Assembly (NCBI GenBank): GCA_964385175.1
Contig: CAYLNL010000004.1
Location: 1-64,000 of the forward strand
Reading direction: 5' to 3'
DNA: 64,000 nt
DNA from: CAYLNL01 sp964385175
GTDB taxonomy: Bacteria; Bacteroidota; Bacteroidia; Flavobacteriales; Flavobacteriaceae
Shown piece by piece: positions 33,538 to 43,333 of this stretch; within the stretch, counting starts at the first letter, position 1, and each line of letters starts with the position of its first letter. Under the pieces are notes generated by a model that did not search any database, was not told the origin of the DNA, and worked only from the letters and a program-made list of their open reading frames with translations. The translations under genes and the position numbers were made by a program.

Positions 33538-34368
33538 ATGAATAAAATACTAACGGTGTTGACACTATTAACCGTTGCAGCGATACCGATAGCTTGTAAA
33601 CAAGGTATCTCAAACAAAGAAACACGTGAGGCAGAAAAACAGGTTTCTGTAAAAGGGGAGGAAATACGCTATACCATAGATTCTACTACTATGAGAGGGT
33701 ATATTGTGTATCCAAACGATGGGAAGAAACACCCTGGCATATTGGTGATACATGAGTGGTGGGGGCATAACGCCTATGTGCGCGAGCGCGCAACAATGCT
33801 TGCAAACCTTGGCTATACGGCCCTTGCAATAGATATGTATGGCGATGGAAAACAGGCGCAACACCCGGAAGATGCAGGGAAATTTGCCAAGAGTGTAATG
33901 CGCAATATGGAAGTAGCTACTGCGCGTTTTAACAAAGCATTGGAGGTTCTTAAAAATCATCCCTCTGCAGAGCCTTCTGAAATAGCCGCTATAGGTTATT
34001 GTTTTGGCGGGAGTGTAGCGCTTACTATGGCGAATATGGGGGCAGATTTAGATGCGGTAGCAGCTTTTCACAGCGGTGTTCAACTTCCTGTAATGCCCAC
34101 TGGAAAACTAAAAGCGAAGGTATTAGTGTGTAATGGTGCTGATGACCCATTTATTACTAAAGAATCGGAGTTAACTTTTAAGGCTAAGATGGATTCTGTG
34201 AAGGCAGATTATCAATATATAGCATATAAAGGCGCTGTGCATTCTTTTACAAGCAAGGCGGCAGATTCACTTGGAAAAAAATTCAATATGCCGGTGGCAT
34301 ATAACCAGGAAGCCGATGAAAAATCCTGGGCAGCCTTGCAACAGTTATTACAAGGAGTTTTTCACTAA
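33538..34368 (+). CDS. Dienelactone hydrolase family lipoprotein
   Basis: 276 aa alpha/beta hydrolase. Lipobox IPIAC (Cys 20) indicates an envelope-anchored protein. The catalytic triad of the family is readable: Cys 155 (GYCFGG), Asp 202 or 203 (NGADDPF) and His 235 (GAVHSF). EWWGHN and YGDGK are family features. Substrate unknown; such proteins cleave lactones or esters. Followed after 12 bases by a universal stress protein, suggesting a stress-related role. Confidence 0.88.
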   Translation: MNKILTVLTLLTVAAIPIACKQGISNKETREAEKQVSVKGEEIRYTIDSTTMRGYIVYPNDGKKHPGILVIHEWWGHNAYVRERATMLANLGYTALAIDMYGDGKQAQHPEDAGKFAKSVMRNMEVATARFNKALEVLKNHPSAEPSEIAAIGYCFGGSVALTMANMGADLDAVAAFHSGVQLPVMPTGKLKAKVLVCNGADDPFITKESELTFKAKMDSVKADYQYIAYKGAVHSFTSKAADSLGKKFNMPVAYNQEADEKSWAALQQLLQGVFH

Positions 34369-34380
34369 AAAATAGCTATT

Positions 34381-35229
34381 ATGAAACGAGTATTGTTACC
34401 TACCGATTTTTCTGATAACGCATGGAACGCTGTTGAATATGCTTTGAAACTATACCAGAGAGAGAGATGTATGTTTTTTTTGATGAATGCTTATACGCCT
34501 CCGTTAACCAGCCCTACGGGCTCTTTGGGTTCTTCTACCATAACCAAAGTGTTATTAGATGCAGCTAAAAAATCTTCAGATGATGGGCTGGCGAATGTTT
34601 TAAAGAAAATACGGGCAGGCCATAAAAGTAAATTGCACCAGTTTAAGACTATTTCAAAATATGATTTTTTCCTAAGCGCTGTTAAAGAAATAATCCAGGA
34701 AGAAGGAATAGACCTTATTGTTATGGGCACCAAAGGCGCCAGTGGTTTAAAACAAGCCATTATAGGCAGTAATACCGCCAGTGTTATTGGTAAAGTAACC
34801 TGCCCGGTGCTGGCTATCCCGGAAAAAGCAGTGTTTAAAAAACCGTCCGAAATTGTCTTTGCTACCGATTATCAGCATTATTATACTATGAAAGAGATGC
34901 TTGTTTTGTTCCACGTTGCAAAAAAATATCATTCAGCAATACGGGTGTTGCACGCCTTGGATGTAGAGGACTCGCTTTCTAATACACAAGAAGCCGTGAA
35001 AAAGCATGTTGAGGGAATGGTAATGCCTTTTCCGAATAGTTTTCATACGCTAACAGGCCTTTCTTTGGCGACAGCGATACGAGCTTTTATCCAGAGTCGT
35101 GAGGTAGATATGTTGTGTATGGTTGGGAAACATCATACTTTTTTTGACCGTATTTTAGGAAAACCGCGAGAAGAAGAAATTAGCTTCCATGTTACAATTC
35201 CTTATTTGGTGTTGCACCAGGAAGGATAA
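34381..35229 (+). CDS. Universal stress protein, two tandem UspA domains
   Basis: 282 aa. First domain (1-147) has the start VLLPTDFSDNAWNAVEYAL and the ATP-binding signature VMGTKGASGLKQAIIGSNTA, so it probably binds ATP. The second domain (about 155-282) keeps the fold pattern (EIVFATDYQ, MLCMVGKHHTFFDRILGKPR) but lacks the Gly-rich loop. Likely co-transcribed with the hydrolase before it. Cytoplasmic. Confidence 0.9.
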   Translation: MKRVLLPTDFSDNAWNAVEYALKLYQRERCMFFLMNAYTPPLTSPTGSLGSSTITKVLLDAAKKSSDDGLANVLKKIRAGHKSKLHQFKTISKYDFFLSAVKEIIQEEGIDLIVMGTKGASGLKQAIIGSNTASVIGKVTCPVLAIPEKAVFKKPSEIVFATDYQHYYTMKEMLVLFHVAKKYHSAIRVLHALDVEDSLSNTQEAVKKHVEGMVMPFPNSFHTLTGLSLATAIRAFIQSREVDMLCMVGKHHTFFDRILGKPREEEISFHVTIPYLVLHQEG

Positions 35230-35243
35230 TGATGTAAACATAT

Positions 35244-35274
35244 TAGTGGTTAGGTACAATAACCACTATATTTT
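35244..35274. terminator. Bidirectional terminator between the stress gene and the lipid A operon
   Basis: Perfect 9-bp stem TAGTGGTTA/TAACCACTA with a seven-base loop followed by TATTTT, between two converging genes (stops at 35229 and 35302). Confidence 0.6.
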
Positions 35275-35301
35275 CGTTGAATCTGGATAGAAAATAAAGA
35301 T

Positions 35302-36255
35302 TCATTGCTTCTGTTCTCCCATTTTCTTTAACTCTTCTATAGTTTCTGGTAATTGGCGTAAAGCAGTAAGCTCCTTATATTTTCTTCGGGCTTCTTCGGC
35401 GGGGTATCCAAAATATGTAGTATGGCCGACTAACGATTTGCTCACCCCACACTGGGCAAGTAGCACCGCTTTAGCGCCAATGGTAATTCCACTGGCAATG
35501 CCCACCTGCCCCCAAATAGTTACCTCATCTTCTATAACTACGCAGCCCGCAATCCCGGTTTGAGAGGCTATGAGGCATTTTTTTCCAATTATAGTATCAT
35601 GCCCCACATGCACCTGGTTATCTAATTTGGCACCCTCTTTAATAGTAGTGCTACCGGTTACACCCCTGTCAATGGTGCAGAGAGCGCCTATGTCTACCCC
35701 GTTTTCTATTACCACGTTGCCACCAGAAAGGAGTTTATCAAACCCATCTGGCCTCTTTTTATAATAAAAAGCATCTGCTCCCAAGACTGTTCCGGCATGT
35801 ATAGTAACATAATCTCCAATAATACAACCATCGTAGATAACCACATTGGGGTGTATGAGACAATGATTGCCTATAAAGACGTTATTTCCTACAAAAGCCC
35901 CTGGCTGGATGATGGTATTTTCGCCGATTTTAGCCGAAGGAGCTATAGGCGCCATTGCTTTCTGAAATGGATTAAAATGCTCTGTAAGCCTGTTAAAATC
36001 TTTAAAAGGGTCGTCAGAAATCAACAACACTTTTCCTTGCGGGCAAGGTACTTCTTTGTTGATGAGAATTATGGTAGCCGCAGAGGCAAGCGCTTTGTCA
36101 TAGTATTTGGGGTGATCTACAAAAACAATATCGCCGGGCGTAACCACATGTATCTCATTCATTCCATAAACCGGAAAACTGGCATCTCCTATATATTTCT
36201 TGCACTGTATAAGGGCTGCTACCTGTTCTAAGGTATAGGGAATCGGAAATTTCAT
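35302..36255 (-). CDS. LpxD-like UDP-3-O-acylglucosamine N-acyltransferase paralogue
   Basis: 317 aa. N-terminal uridine-binding-like domain then left-handed parallel beta-helix hexapeptides (about 105-265). The LpxD active-site block is kept as LDNQVHVGHDTIIG. It is a second copy besides lpxD at 39054 and is shorter with a divergent N-terminus, so it may use a different acyl chain or sugar. Last gene of the lpx operon, 29 bases after efp. Confidence 0.85.
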   Translation of the reverse strand: MKFPIPYTLEQVAALIQCKKYIGDASFPVYGMNEIHVVTPGDIVFVDHPKYYDKALASAATIILINKEVPCPQGKVLLISDDPFKDFNRLTEHFNPFQKAMAPIAPSAKIGENTIIQPGAFVGNNVFIGNHCLIHPNVVIYDGCIIGDYVTIHAGTVLGADAFYYKKRPDGFDKLLSGGNVVIENGVDIGALCTIDRGVTGSTTIKEGAKLDNQVHVGHDTIIGKKCLIASQTGIAGCVVIEDEVTIWGQVGIASGITIGAKAVLLAQCGVSKSLVGHTTYFGYPAEEARRKYKELTALRQLPETIEELKKMGEQKQ

Positions 36256-36284
36256 AGCTATTCGTTATTTTTAAAAAAGCAGGC

Positions 36285-36851
36285 TTATTCTTTTGCCCGC
36301 TCTACATACGTTCCTCGCTCCGTTTCAATTTTTATTTTGTCGCCCTCGTTAATGAATAAAGGAACATTTACAGAGGCGCCTGTTTCTACAGTTGCCACTT
36401 TAGTGGCATTGGTAGCGGTATTGCCCCGCACGCCCGGCTCAGTATGGGTAACTTCCAATATCACATGAGTAGGCATATCTACCGAAAGGGGGGTATTGTC
36501 TTCTGAATTGAAGAGAATCATAACCAATTCACCTTCTTTTAAAAATTCGGGAGCATCCAAGGCGTCCTGTGGTATGGTAATCTGGTTATAATCGTCCGTA
36601 TTCATAAAATGAAAAGTATCGCCTTCGGCATAGAGAAACTGGTAAGTGCGGGTTTCCACGCGAACATCATCCACCTTATGCCCGGCAGAGAAAGTATGTT
36701 CAATAACCTTCCCGGTAGTTACACTTTTTATCTTGGTTCGCACAAAGGCGGGCCCTTTTCCGGGCTTTACGTGGAGAAATTCCACAATTTTATAAATATC
36801 GTTGTTGTGGCGAATGCACAATCCTTTTCGTATATCTGCGGTAGTTGCCAT
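36285..36851 (-). CDS. efp: Elongation factor P
   Basis: 188 aa, three beta-barrel domains. It relieves ribosome stalling at polyproline. The tip loop carries Lys 32 (KPGKGPAF), the residue modified or used unmodified depending on species; C-terminal signature NEGDKIKIETERGTYVER is intact. Lies within the lipid A operon (9 bases after lpxA), an order common in Flavobacteriia. Confidence 0.96.
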   Translation of the reverse strand: MATTADIRKGLCIRHNNDIYKIVEFLHVKPGKGPAFVRTKIKSVTTGKVIEHTFSAGHKVDDVRVETRTYQFLYAEGDTFHFMNTDDYNQITIPQDALDAPEFLKEGELVMILFNSEDNTPLSVDMPTHVILEVTHTEPGVRGNTATNATKVATVETGASVNVPLFINEGDKIKIETERGTYVERAKE

Positions 36852-36860
36852 GTGTTATAA

Positions 36861-37649
36861 TTAAGTTGAAGTGCTAAAATATCCTTTCATAATGCCGCGC
36901 TGAGAATCTTTTATAAATTGAAGAATCTCATCTCTTTCAGAGGTAGCTTCCATTTCGGCTTCAATTATGGCTACAGCTTGCGAAATGTTATAGTTTCTCT
37001 GGAAGAGCATGCGATATATATTTTGTATCTCTGTAATTTTTTCTGTAGAGTAGCCTCGCCTTCTAAGTCCTACGGAGTTTATTCCCACGTATGAGATAGG
37101 CTCTCGGGCGGCTTTTACATAGGGAGGAACATCTTTACGAACTAATGAGCCACCAGTTACAAAGGCATGTTGCCCTATTTTACAGAATTGGTGAACAGCC
37201 GTCATACCAGCCAATACGGCATAATCGCCTACTTCAATATGGCCGGCTAAAGTGCTGTTATTAGAAAAGATACAATTATTGCCCACTACACAATCATGCG
37301 CTATATGAGAATAGGCCATGATTAAACAGTTGTTACCAATAATTGTTTTCATCCTGTGAACGGTCCCTTTATTTATAGTAACACATTCTCGTATAGTAGT
37401 ATTATCTCCTATTATGGCAGTGGTTTCTTCTCCCCTGTATTTTAAATCTTGTGGGGGTGCAGAAATAACGGCGCCGGGAAAAATATTGCAGTTTTTGCCA
37501 ATGCGGGCCCCTTCCATAATGGTTACGTTAGAGCCTATCCAGCTCCCTTCGCCAATTACTACATTGTTGTCTATGGTGGTAAATGGCTCTATTACTACAT
37601 TTTTTGCAATTTTTGCGCCGGGATGAACATACGCAAGAGGTTGATTCAT
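36861..37649 (-). CDS. lpxA: UDP-N-acetylglucosamine acyltransferase LpxA
   Basis: 262 aa. First enzyme of lipid A synthesis, acylating UDP-GlcNAc at O-3. Hexapeptide beta-helix (about 1-190) then helical C-terminus. Catalytic His 118 in YSHIAHDC, the GGSLVRKDVPPY and GLRRRGYS motifs are present. Four bases after lpxC-fabZ. Confidence 0.96.
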   Translation of the reverse strand: MNQPLAYVHPGAKIAKNVVIEPFTTIDNNVVIGEGSWIGSNVTIMEGARIGKNCNIFPGAVISAPPQDLKYRGEETTAIIGDNTTIRECVTINKGTVHRMKTIIGNNCLIMAYSHIAHDCVVGNNCIFSNNSTLAGHIEVGDYAVLAGMTAVHQFCKIGQHAFVTGGSLVRKDVPPYVKAAREPISYVGINSVGLRRRGYSTEKITEIQNIYRMLFQRNYNISQAVAIIEAEMEATSERDEILQFIKDSQRGIMKGYFSTST

Positions 37650-37653
37650 AGGG

Positions 37654-39057
37654 TTAAGGTTTATTTTTTACAATTTGAGCCATCAGTTCTGCTTCCGTAA
37701 CCAGTTTCCCGTTGGCATACGCATAGGCTTGCATGTGACAGATGCCCCGGCGTATGGGAGAAAGGAGTTCTAACTTGAAGATGAGGGTATCTCCGGGAAC
37801 CACGGGGTTTTTGAAACGGACATTGTCTATTTTCATGAAAAAAGTGAGGTAGTTTTCCGGGTCGGGTACGGTGCTTAATACCAGAATGCCTCCTGTTTGC
37901 GCCATCGCCTCTATCTGGAGCACGCCGGGCATTACAGGAGCGCCGGGGAAATGACCTACAAAAAAGGGCTCGTTCATGGTTACATTTTTTAGTCCCACCA
38001 CATGGCTATCTGTTAGCTCTAATATTTTATCTACCAATAGAAACGGGGGGCGGTGAGGCAGCATTTTCATAATCTGAACCACATCCATAAGCGGCGCCTG
38101 GTTTAAATCAAATTTAGGTACGTTGCTGCGTTTTTCAGTTTTAATGATTTTGGAAAGTTTCTTGGCAAATTCTGTGTTTACATAATGCCCTGGTTTAGTG
38201 GCAATTACTTTTCCTTTTATGCGGGTTCCCACCAACGCCAGGTCGCCTATAACATCTAATAGTTTATGCCGCGCTGCCTCATTAGGGTAATGCAACATAA
38301 GGTTATCTAAAATACCATTGGGAGTTACAGAAATATTTTCTTTTTTAAAAGCGGTTTGCAGCCGTTTCATGGTTTGAGGAGACAATTCTTTGTCCACATA
38401 CACAATAGCATTGTTAAGGTCGCCTCCCTTAATGAGGTTATTTTCCAACAACATTTCCAGTTCATGCAAAAAACTAAAAGTACGGGCGTTAGCGATTTCT
38501 GTTTTAAAATCGGTTAAACGCTCAAGAGTAGCATTCTGAGTATCAAGAACCTGGGTGCCAAAGTTCACCATGGTAGTTACCTGGTATTCTTCGGCGGGAA
38601 TAACGGTAATTTCGCTCCCGGTTTTTTCATCTCGATATGATATAACTTCCGTTACTACAAATTCATTCCGCGGCGCATCCTGTTCTATAATACCGGCTTT
38701 TTCTATGGCTTCTACAAAATATTTAGAAGAACCATCCATAATAGGAGGCTCTGGCGCGTTTAGCTCAATAAGAGCATTATCAATATTCATTCCCACTAAA
38801 GCGGCTAGAATATGCTCACAGGTTTGTATAGTAACTCCTTTTTTTTCTAAGTTAGTACCCCTTTTGGTGCTCACTACATAGGTTACATCTGCTTCTACAA
38901 TAGGGTTATTTTCAAGGTCAACCCGTGCAAAAGCGTAGCCATGGTTCACCGGTGCAGGTTTAAGTGTCATGGTTACTTCTTTTCCAGTATGAAGCCCCAC
39001 ACCTGTGAGGGTTATTTCGTTGGCGATGGTGAATTGGGATATCGGTTTATGACTCAT
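37654..39057 (-). CDS. lpxC/fabZ: Fused UDP-3-O-acyl-GlcNAc deacetylase / 3-hydroxyacyl-ACP dehydratase (LpxC-FabZ)
   Basis: 467 aa fusion. LpxC half (about 1-310): zinc ligands in QTCEHILAAL and HKLLDVIGDLALVG; it deacetylates the LpxA product, the committed step. FabZ half (about 325-467): LPHRPPFLLVDKI and GHFPGAPVMPGVLQIEAMAQ; it dehydrates 3-hydroxyacyl-ACP in fatty-acid synthesis. The fusion joins enzymes competing for the same acyl-ACP pool and is typical of Bacteroidota. Overlaps lpxD by four bases. Confidence 0.97.
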   Translation of the reverse strand: MSHKPISQFTIANEITLTGVGLHTGKEVTMTLKPAPVNHGYAFARVDLENNPIVEADVTYVVSTKRGTNLEKKGVTIQTCEHILAALVGMNIDNALIELNAPEPPIMDGSSKYFVEAIEKAGIIEQDAPRNEFVVTEVISYRDEKTGSEITVIPAEEYQVTTMVNFGTQVLDTQNATLERLTDFKTEIANARTFSFLHELEMLLENNLIKGGDLNNAIVYVDKELSPQTMKRLQTAFKKENISVTPNGILDNLMLHYPNEAARHKLLDVIGDLALVGTRIKGKVIATKPGHYVNTEFAKKLSKIIKTEKRSNVPKFDLNQAPLMDVVQIMKMLPHRPPFLLVDKILELTDSHVVGLKNVTMNEPFFVGHFPGAPVMPGVLQIEAMAQTGGILVLSTVPDPENYLTFFMKIDNVRFKNPVVPGDTLIFKLELLSPIRRGICHMQAYAYANGKLVTEAELMAQIVKNKP

Positions 39058-40079
39058 CGTTTTTTATTCTTTTTTTCCGATTGGAATAGGTTGGTTACTA
39101 ATTCGGGTAATCGTTTAAAATATACGTATGATTTATTGAAGCTGGCATAATTGAAAGCTGGGCTTCCCTGCATTACTTCCCCATCTTCTACATTGCGAAT
39201 GACACCAGATTGGGCTTGTATTTTTACATTATTGCCAATAGTTATGTGTCCTACAATACCAGTCTGTCCGCCTATCATACAATTTTTTCCTATTTTGGTA
39301 GAACCGGCGATGCCGGTTTGAGCTGCAATTACGGTATTTTCGCCAATTTCTACATTGTGAGCTATTTGTATAAGGTTATCTAATTTAACTCCTTTGCGAA
39401 TGATGGTAGCTCCCAGGGTGGCGCGGTCTATAGTGGTGCCGGCGCCTACATCTACATAATCTTCCAGGATAACGTTACCAGTTTGTGGTATTTTTTTGTA
39501 TTCACCCTTTTCATCTGCTACAAACCCAAACCCATCTGCACCTATCACTGCCCCACTGTGAACAACGCAATGAGCACCTATGCAGCTTTCAGAATAGATT
39601 TTCGCCCCGGCGAAAATAACAGTATTATCACCTATAGTAACGTTGTCTCCTATATAGCTATTGGGGTATATTTTTACGTGATTTCCTACGATAACGTTTT
39701 CGCCTATATAGCTGAAAGCGCCTATATATAGGTTATCTCCGCATTTTGCAGAAGAGGCTATAAAAACAGGAGTTTCTATACCTGTTTTGTTTGCTCTTAC
39801 CTGGTTATAATATTCCAGTAGCTTAGAGAATGCTTTATAAGGGTCGTCCACCAATATTAAGGTGGGGTTAAGGTTATTCTCAATCTTCAGGTGTTTTCCT
39901 ATTAATACTATAGATGCACGGGTAGAATATAAATGCGGGGTATATTTAGGGTTAGCTAAAAACGTAAGCGAACCTTTAGTACCTTCTTCTATCTTAGCAA
40001 GTTTTGAAACTTCCACATGGGGATTTCCTATAATATTCCCTTCTAAAATATCTGCTATTTGAGCGGCAGTAAACTTCAT
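39054..40079 (-). CDS. lpxD: UDP-3-O-(3-hydroxyacyl)glucosamine N-acyltransferase LpxD
   Basis: 341 aa. N-terminal nucleotide-binding domain (about 1-100), hexapeptide beta-helix (about 105-300), C-terminal helix. Active-site block LDNLIQIAHNVEIGENT and GADGFGF are present. Adds the N-linked acyl chain after LpxC. Overlaps lpxC-fabZ in an ATGA. Confidence 0.96.
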   Translation of the reverse strand: MKFTAAQIADILEGNIIGNPHVEVSKLAKIEEGTKGSLTFLANPKYTPHLYSTRASIVLIGKHLKIENNLNPTLILVDDPYKAFSKLLEYYNQVRANKTGIETPVFIASSAKCGDNLYIGAFSYIGENVIVGNHVKIYPNSYIGDNVTIGDNTVIFAGAKIYSESCIGAHCVVHSGAVIGADGFGFVADEKGEYKKIPQTGNVILEDYVDVGAGTTIDRATLGATIIRKGVKLDNLIQIAHNVEIGENTVIAAQTGIAGSTKIGKNCMIGGQTGIVGHITIGNNVKIQAQSGVIRNVEDGEVMQGSPAFNYASFNKSYVYFKRLPELVTNLFQSEKKNKKR

Positions 40080-40102
40080 CGTGGCAAAAGTATAAAAAAA
40101 CT

Positions 40103-41332
40103 CTAAATAACATCTTTTGGATAACAGAGGTAGTATTTTACCACTGGCTTCGTAAAACCACTAAGGCCTAATACGTCTGAGGCCTTCGCCAAATCTACAA
40201 TCTTACCCGATTTGGTGAGCATTTTAATACGCCGTTGAGTAAGGTCATAGGCAATATTTTCTACCTTACCGGTAAAAACAAAATACGAGGCTTCCTGGAG
40301 AGAGATGTTGCGCTGTTGCGCTACTGCTTTTCGCTGTTTTTCTATTCGAGATTTTGAAAAAGGTTTCTTTTTGAGTTTTACATGTAAGAGTTTTCGGTAT
40401 AAAATCATTTGAGAGAGCTGGGAAAGCACATAATCTTCATGAAACTGCCATTCTTTTGTGGCAGATATAACATCATAATCATCTAACCCTGAAAAAATAT
40501 CGAGAATTTCTTTCGTTACGGCTGTGGCTGTTAGTTTATTCTGTAGAAAGAAAGAAAAGCGGGCAGTTGTCTCTACTTTTTTCCCATGTTCTAAAAGTTC
40601 CTTGGCGCGCCTAAAGAGCTGTATGAGCAAATATTCGGCAGCTAAGCTGGTTTTGTGGAGATATACTTGCCAGTACATTAACCGGCGGGCAATGAGAAAT
40701 TTTTCCACCGGGTATATTCCTTTTTCTTCTACCACTAACTCATCATGAGCAACATTTAACATCATAATCAAACGCTCAGCGTTAATATTTCCTTCAGCTG
40801 CACCAGTATAAAAGCTATCCCTCTTCAAATAATCAACCCTATCCATATCTAACTGGCCAGTTACTAATTGGTTCATGAAGATACGGGGATATGTTCCTTT
40901 AAAAATATCAATAGCCAAACTCAATCTACTCTCAAATTCCCTATTTAGTTCTTCCATATAGAGGAGCGAGAGCTCTTCATGCGTTATGCCCTCAGCAATG
41001 CTGCATTCCATAGCATGTGAAAAGGGGCCATGCCCAATGTCGTGCAACAAAATAGCTATTAAAAGAGCTTCTTCCTCTGCGGTTGAAATGGCAACTTTTT
41101 TAGAGCGAAGCGTTTCAATAGCCCTGCTCATAACATGCGTGCACCCAATGGCATGTTGAAATCGGGTATGATGGGCGCCCGGATATACTAAGTATGATAA
41201 CCCCATTTGCGAAATTCTCCGTAACCGTTGAAAATACGGGTGTTCAATCAAAGCTAAAATAAGAGGATTAGAAATAGTAATAAATCCGTAAATTGGGTCG
41301 TTAAAGAATACAGGAAATTTTTTTTCTTTCAA
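40103..41332 (-). CDS. HD-domain phosphohydrolase (dGTPase-like)
   Basis: 409 aa. HD motif in order: RFQHAIGCTHV (His), ILLHDIGHGPFSHAME (HD), and downstream DMDRVDYLKRDS (Asp), the pattern of dNTPase/HD hydrolases. It probably hydrolyses a nucleotide; the substrate is not certain. First gene of the lipid A operon, 23 bases before lpxD, and divergent from porX, a conserved neighbourhood in Bacteroidota. Confidence 0.88.
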   Translation of the reverse strand: MKEKKFPVFFNDPIYGFITISNPLILALIEHPYFQRLRRISQMGLSYLVYPGAHHTRFQHAIGCTHVMSRAIETLRSKKVAISTAEEEALLIAILLHDIGHGPFSHAMECSIAEGITHEELSLLYMEELNREFESRLSLAIDIFKGTYPRIFMNQLVTGQLDMDRVDYLKRDSFYTGAAEGNINAERLIMMLNVAHDELVVEEKGIYPVEKFLIARRLMYWQVYLHKTSLAAEYLLIQLFRRAKELLEHGKKVETTARFSFFLQNKLTATAVTKEILDIFSGLDDYDVISATKEWQFHEDYVLSQLSQMILYRKLLHVKLKKKPFSKSRIEKQRKAVAQQRNISLQEASYFVFTGKVENIAYDLTQRRIKMLTKSGKIVDLAKASDVLGLSGFTKPVVKYYLCYPKDVI

Positions 41333-41359
41333 AAGATGAATTTATTTACAACCTAACTA

Positions 41360-41367
41360 CAAATATA
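41360..41367 (-). promoter_or_regulatory. Candidate -7 element of the HD/lpx operon
   Basis: TATATTTG on the minus strand, 28 bases before the ATG at 41332, within the 37-base divergent gap to porX. Confidence 0.5.
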
Positions 41368-41369
41368 AG

Positions 41370-42923
41370 ATGAATACGAATATAAACATACTTTGGGTAG
41401 ATGATGAGGTGGAGTTGTTAAAACCACATATACTATTCCTGGAAAATAAAAAATATAACGTTACCACCTGTCATAGCGGCACAGAGGCTATTGATGAGGT
41501 GGATAAGATGGTCTATGATATTGTTTTTTTAGATGAGAACATGCCCGGGCTTTCTGGTTTGGAAACCCTGGGCGCCATAAAGGCGAAACTGCCATATCTT
41601 CCTATAGTTATGATTACTAAAAGCGAAGAAGAATATATTATGGAAGAGGCCATTGGCTCTAAAATAGCCGATTACCTCATTAAACCTGTAAATCCTAACC
41701 AGATTTTACTGAGTTTAAAGAAAACGTTGGAACATTCCCGACTCGTTTCTGAACGTACCTCTGCCAATTACCAGCAAGAATTTAGAAACATTGCCATGGA
41801 ACTATCTTCTATAAACTCTTATGAAGATTGGGCGATGTTATATAAAAAACTTATTTATTGGGAATTAGAACTGGAAAATATAGAAGATGCCGGCCTCATT
41901 GAAATTTTAGAATCTCAAAAGGCAGAAGCCAATGTTCAATTTGCAAAATATATAGAAAAGCAATATCCCCGCTGGTTCGCTCCCCAGGGAGACGCTCCTG
42001 TAATGTCTCATACCCTGTTTAAAGAATGGGTGTTGCCCGAAATACATAATGAACAACCTGTATTATTAGTGGTAATTGATAATTTGCGGTACGACCAATG
42101 GAAAATTATAGAAAATACAATAAGTAATTACTATAAAACCCAAAAAGAACGCTCTTATTACAGTATTCTACCCACCGCTACCCAATATGCCCGCAATGCC
42201 ATCTTTTCTGGGTTAATGCCCTATGATATGGAAAAACTACACCCTAACTGGTGGAAAAATGATACCGATGAGGGCGGCAAAAATCTTCACGAGGAAGATT
42301 TTCTAAAAGAACAAATACGCCGCCTGGGACTTTCTATAACCTGGCAATACCACAAAATATCTACCCTGAAGGCGGGGAAGCAGTTGGCGCTCAATTTTAA
42401 AAGACAAAAAAATATAGACCTCACAGTGGTAGTGTATAATTTTGTAGATATGCTTTCCCACGCCAAAACCGAAATGGAGGTAATAAAAGAACTCGCATCC
42501 GATGACCGAGCATATCGCTCCATTACCCAGAGTTGGTTTAAAAATTCGCCCTTGCTGGAAATCATTCAACAAGCCCAGCTATTAGGGTGTAAACTCATTG
42601 TAACCACCGATCACGGAACTATTAATGTAAAAAACCCCTCCCGCGTGGTAGGCGATAAAGAAACCAGCATTAACCTTCGGTACAAAACCGGCAGGAGCCT
42701 TAGCTATATTGAAGGCGATGTACTTGCTGTTAAAGACCCTAAATCTATACGATTACCGTCGATAAACATGAGTAGCTCGTTTATCTTTGCCAAAGAAGAT
42801 TTATTCTTCGTTTACCCTAATAACTATAGTTATTATGCCAGTTATTACAAAAACAGCTACCAACATGGAGGTATATCGCTGCAAGAAATAATAATTCCTT
42901 TTGCAATTTTAGACCCTAAATAA
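41370..42923 (+). CDS. porX: PorX: response regulator with PglZ alkaline-phosphatase-like domain
   Basis: 517 aa. Receiver domain (1-120) with Asp 11/12, phosphoacceptor Asp 55 (IVFLDENMPG), Thr in MITKS region and Lys 105; helical middle (about 125-205); PglZ/alkaline-phosphatase superfamily domain (about 205-517) with VVIDNLRYDQW (Asp 237), PTATQYARNA (Thr 271) and TTDHG. PorX is the regulator of type IX secretion in Bacteroidota and its effector domain hydrolyses linear phosphodiesters/oligonucleotides in studied homologues. Followed after two bases by tsaE. Confidence 0.95.
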   Translation: MNTNINILWVDDEVELLKPHILFLENKKYNVTTCHSGTEAIDEVDKMVYDIVFLDENMPGLSGLETLGAIKAKLPYLPIVMITKSEEEYIMEEAIGSKIADYLIKPVNPNQILLSLKKTLEHSRLVSERTSANYQQEFRNIAMELSSINSYEDWAMLYKKLIYWELELENIEDAGLIEILESQKAEANVQFAKYIEKQYPRWFAPQGDAPVMSHTLFKEWVLPEIHNEQPVLLVVIDNLRYDQWKIIENTISNYYKTQKERSYYSILPTATQYARNAIFSGLMPYDMEKLHPNWWKNDTDEGGKNLHEEDFLKEQIRRLGLSITWQYHKISTLKAGKQLALNFKRQKNIDLTVVVYNFVDMLSHAKTEMEVIKELASDDRAYRSITQSWFKNSPLLEIIQQAQLLGCKLIVTTDHGTINVKNPSRVVGDKETSINLRYKTGRSLSYIEGDVLAVKDPKSIRLPSINMSSSFIFAKEDLFFVYPNNYSYYASYYKNSYQHGGISLQEIIIPFAILDPK

Positions 42924-42925
42924 CT

Positions 42926-43333
42926 ATGGAGTTAGCCTATGAACTTCCTAATATTAAGCAGGCAGCCCAGAAAATAATAGAAAACAGCCACAGCAAAATT
43001 CTCCTGTTTTACGGAGAAATGGGAGCGGGAAAAACTACCCTCATCAAAGCCATTGTAAAACAGTTAGGGCTAAAAGACAATGTTGCCAGCCCCACATTTG
43101 GGCTGGTAAACGAATATGGAAATGAAAACAAGGTGTATCATTTTGATTTTTACCGGGTGAAAAACCAACAAGAAGCCTACGATATGGGCTTTGAAGAGTA
43201 TCTTGCAGCTAATGCCTGGGTTTGTATTGAATGGCCCGAGAAAATAGAAACACTGCTTCCCCAAAACCACACCGCCATTTATATAAAACAAACAGGCAAT
43301 ACCTCGCGGCGTATAACTATACATAACGTATAG
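42926..43333 (+). CDS. tsaE: tRNA threonylcarbamoyladenosine biosynthesis ATPase TsaE
   Basis: 135 aa. P-loop FYGEMGAGKTTLIKAI (about 31-45), switch SPTFGLVNEY, and HFDFYRV are family marks. It drives the TsaB-TsaD-TsaE cycle that makes t6A37 in tRNA. Coupled to porX (two-base gap), a conserved pair in Bacteroidota. Confidence 0.95.
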   Translation: MELAYELPNIKQAAQKIIENSHSKILLFYGEMGAGKTTLIKAIVKQLGLKDNVASPTFGLVNEYGNENKVYHFDFYRVKNQQEAYDMGFEEYLAANAWVCIEWPEKIETLLPQNHTAIYIKQTGNTSRRITIHNV

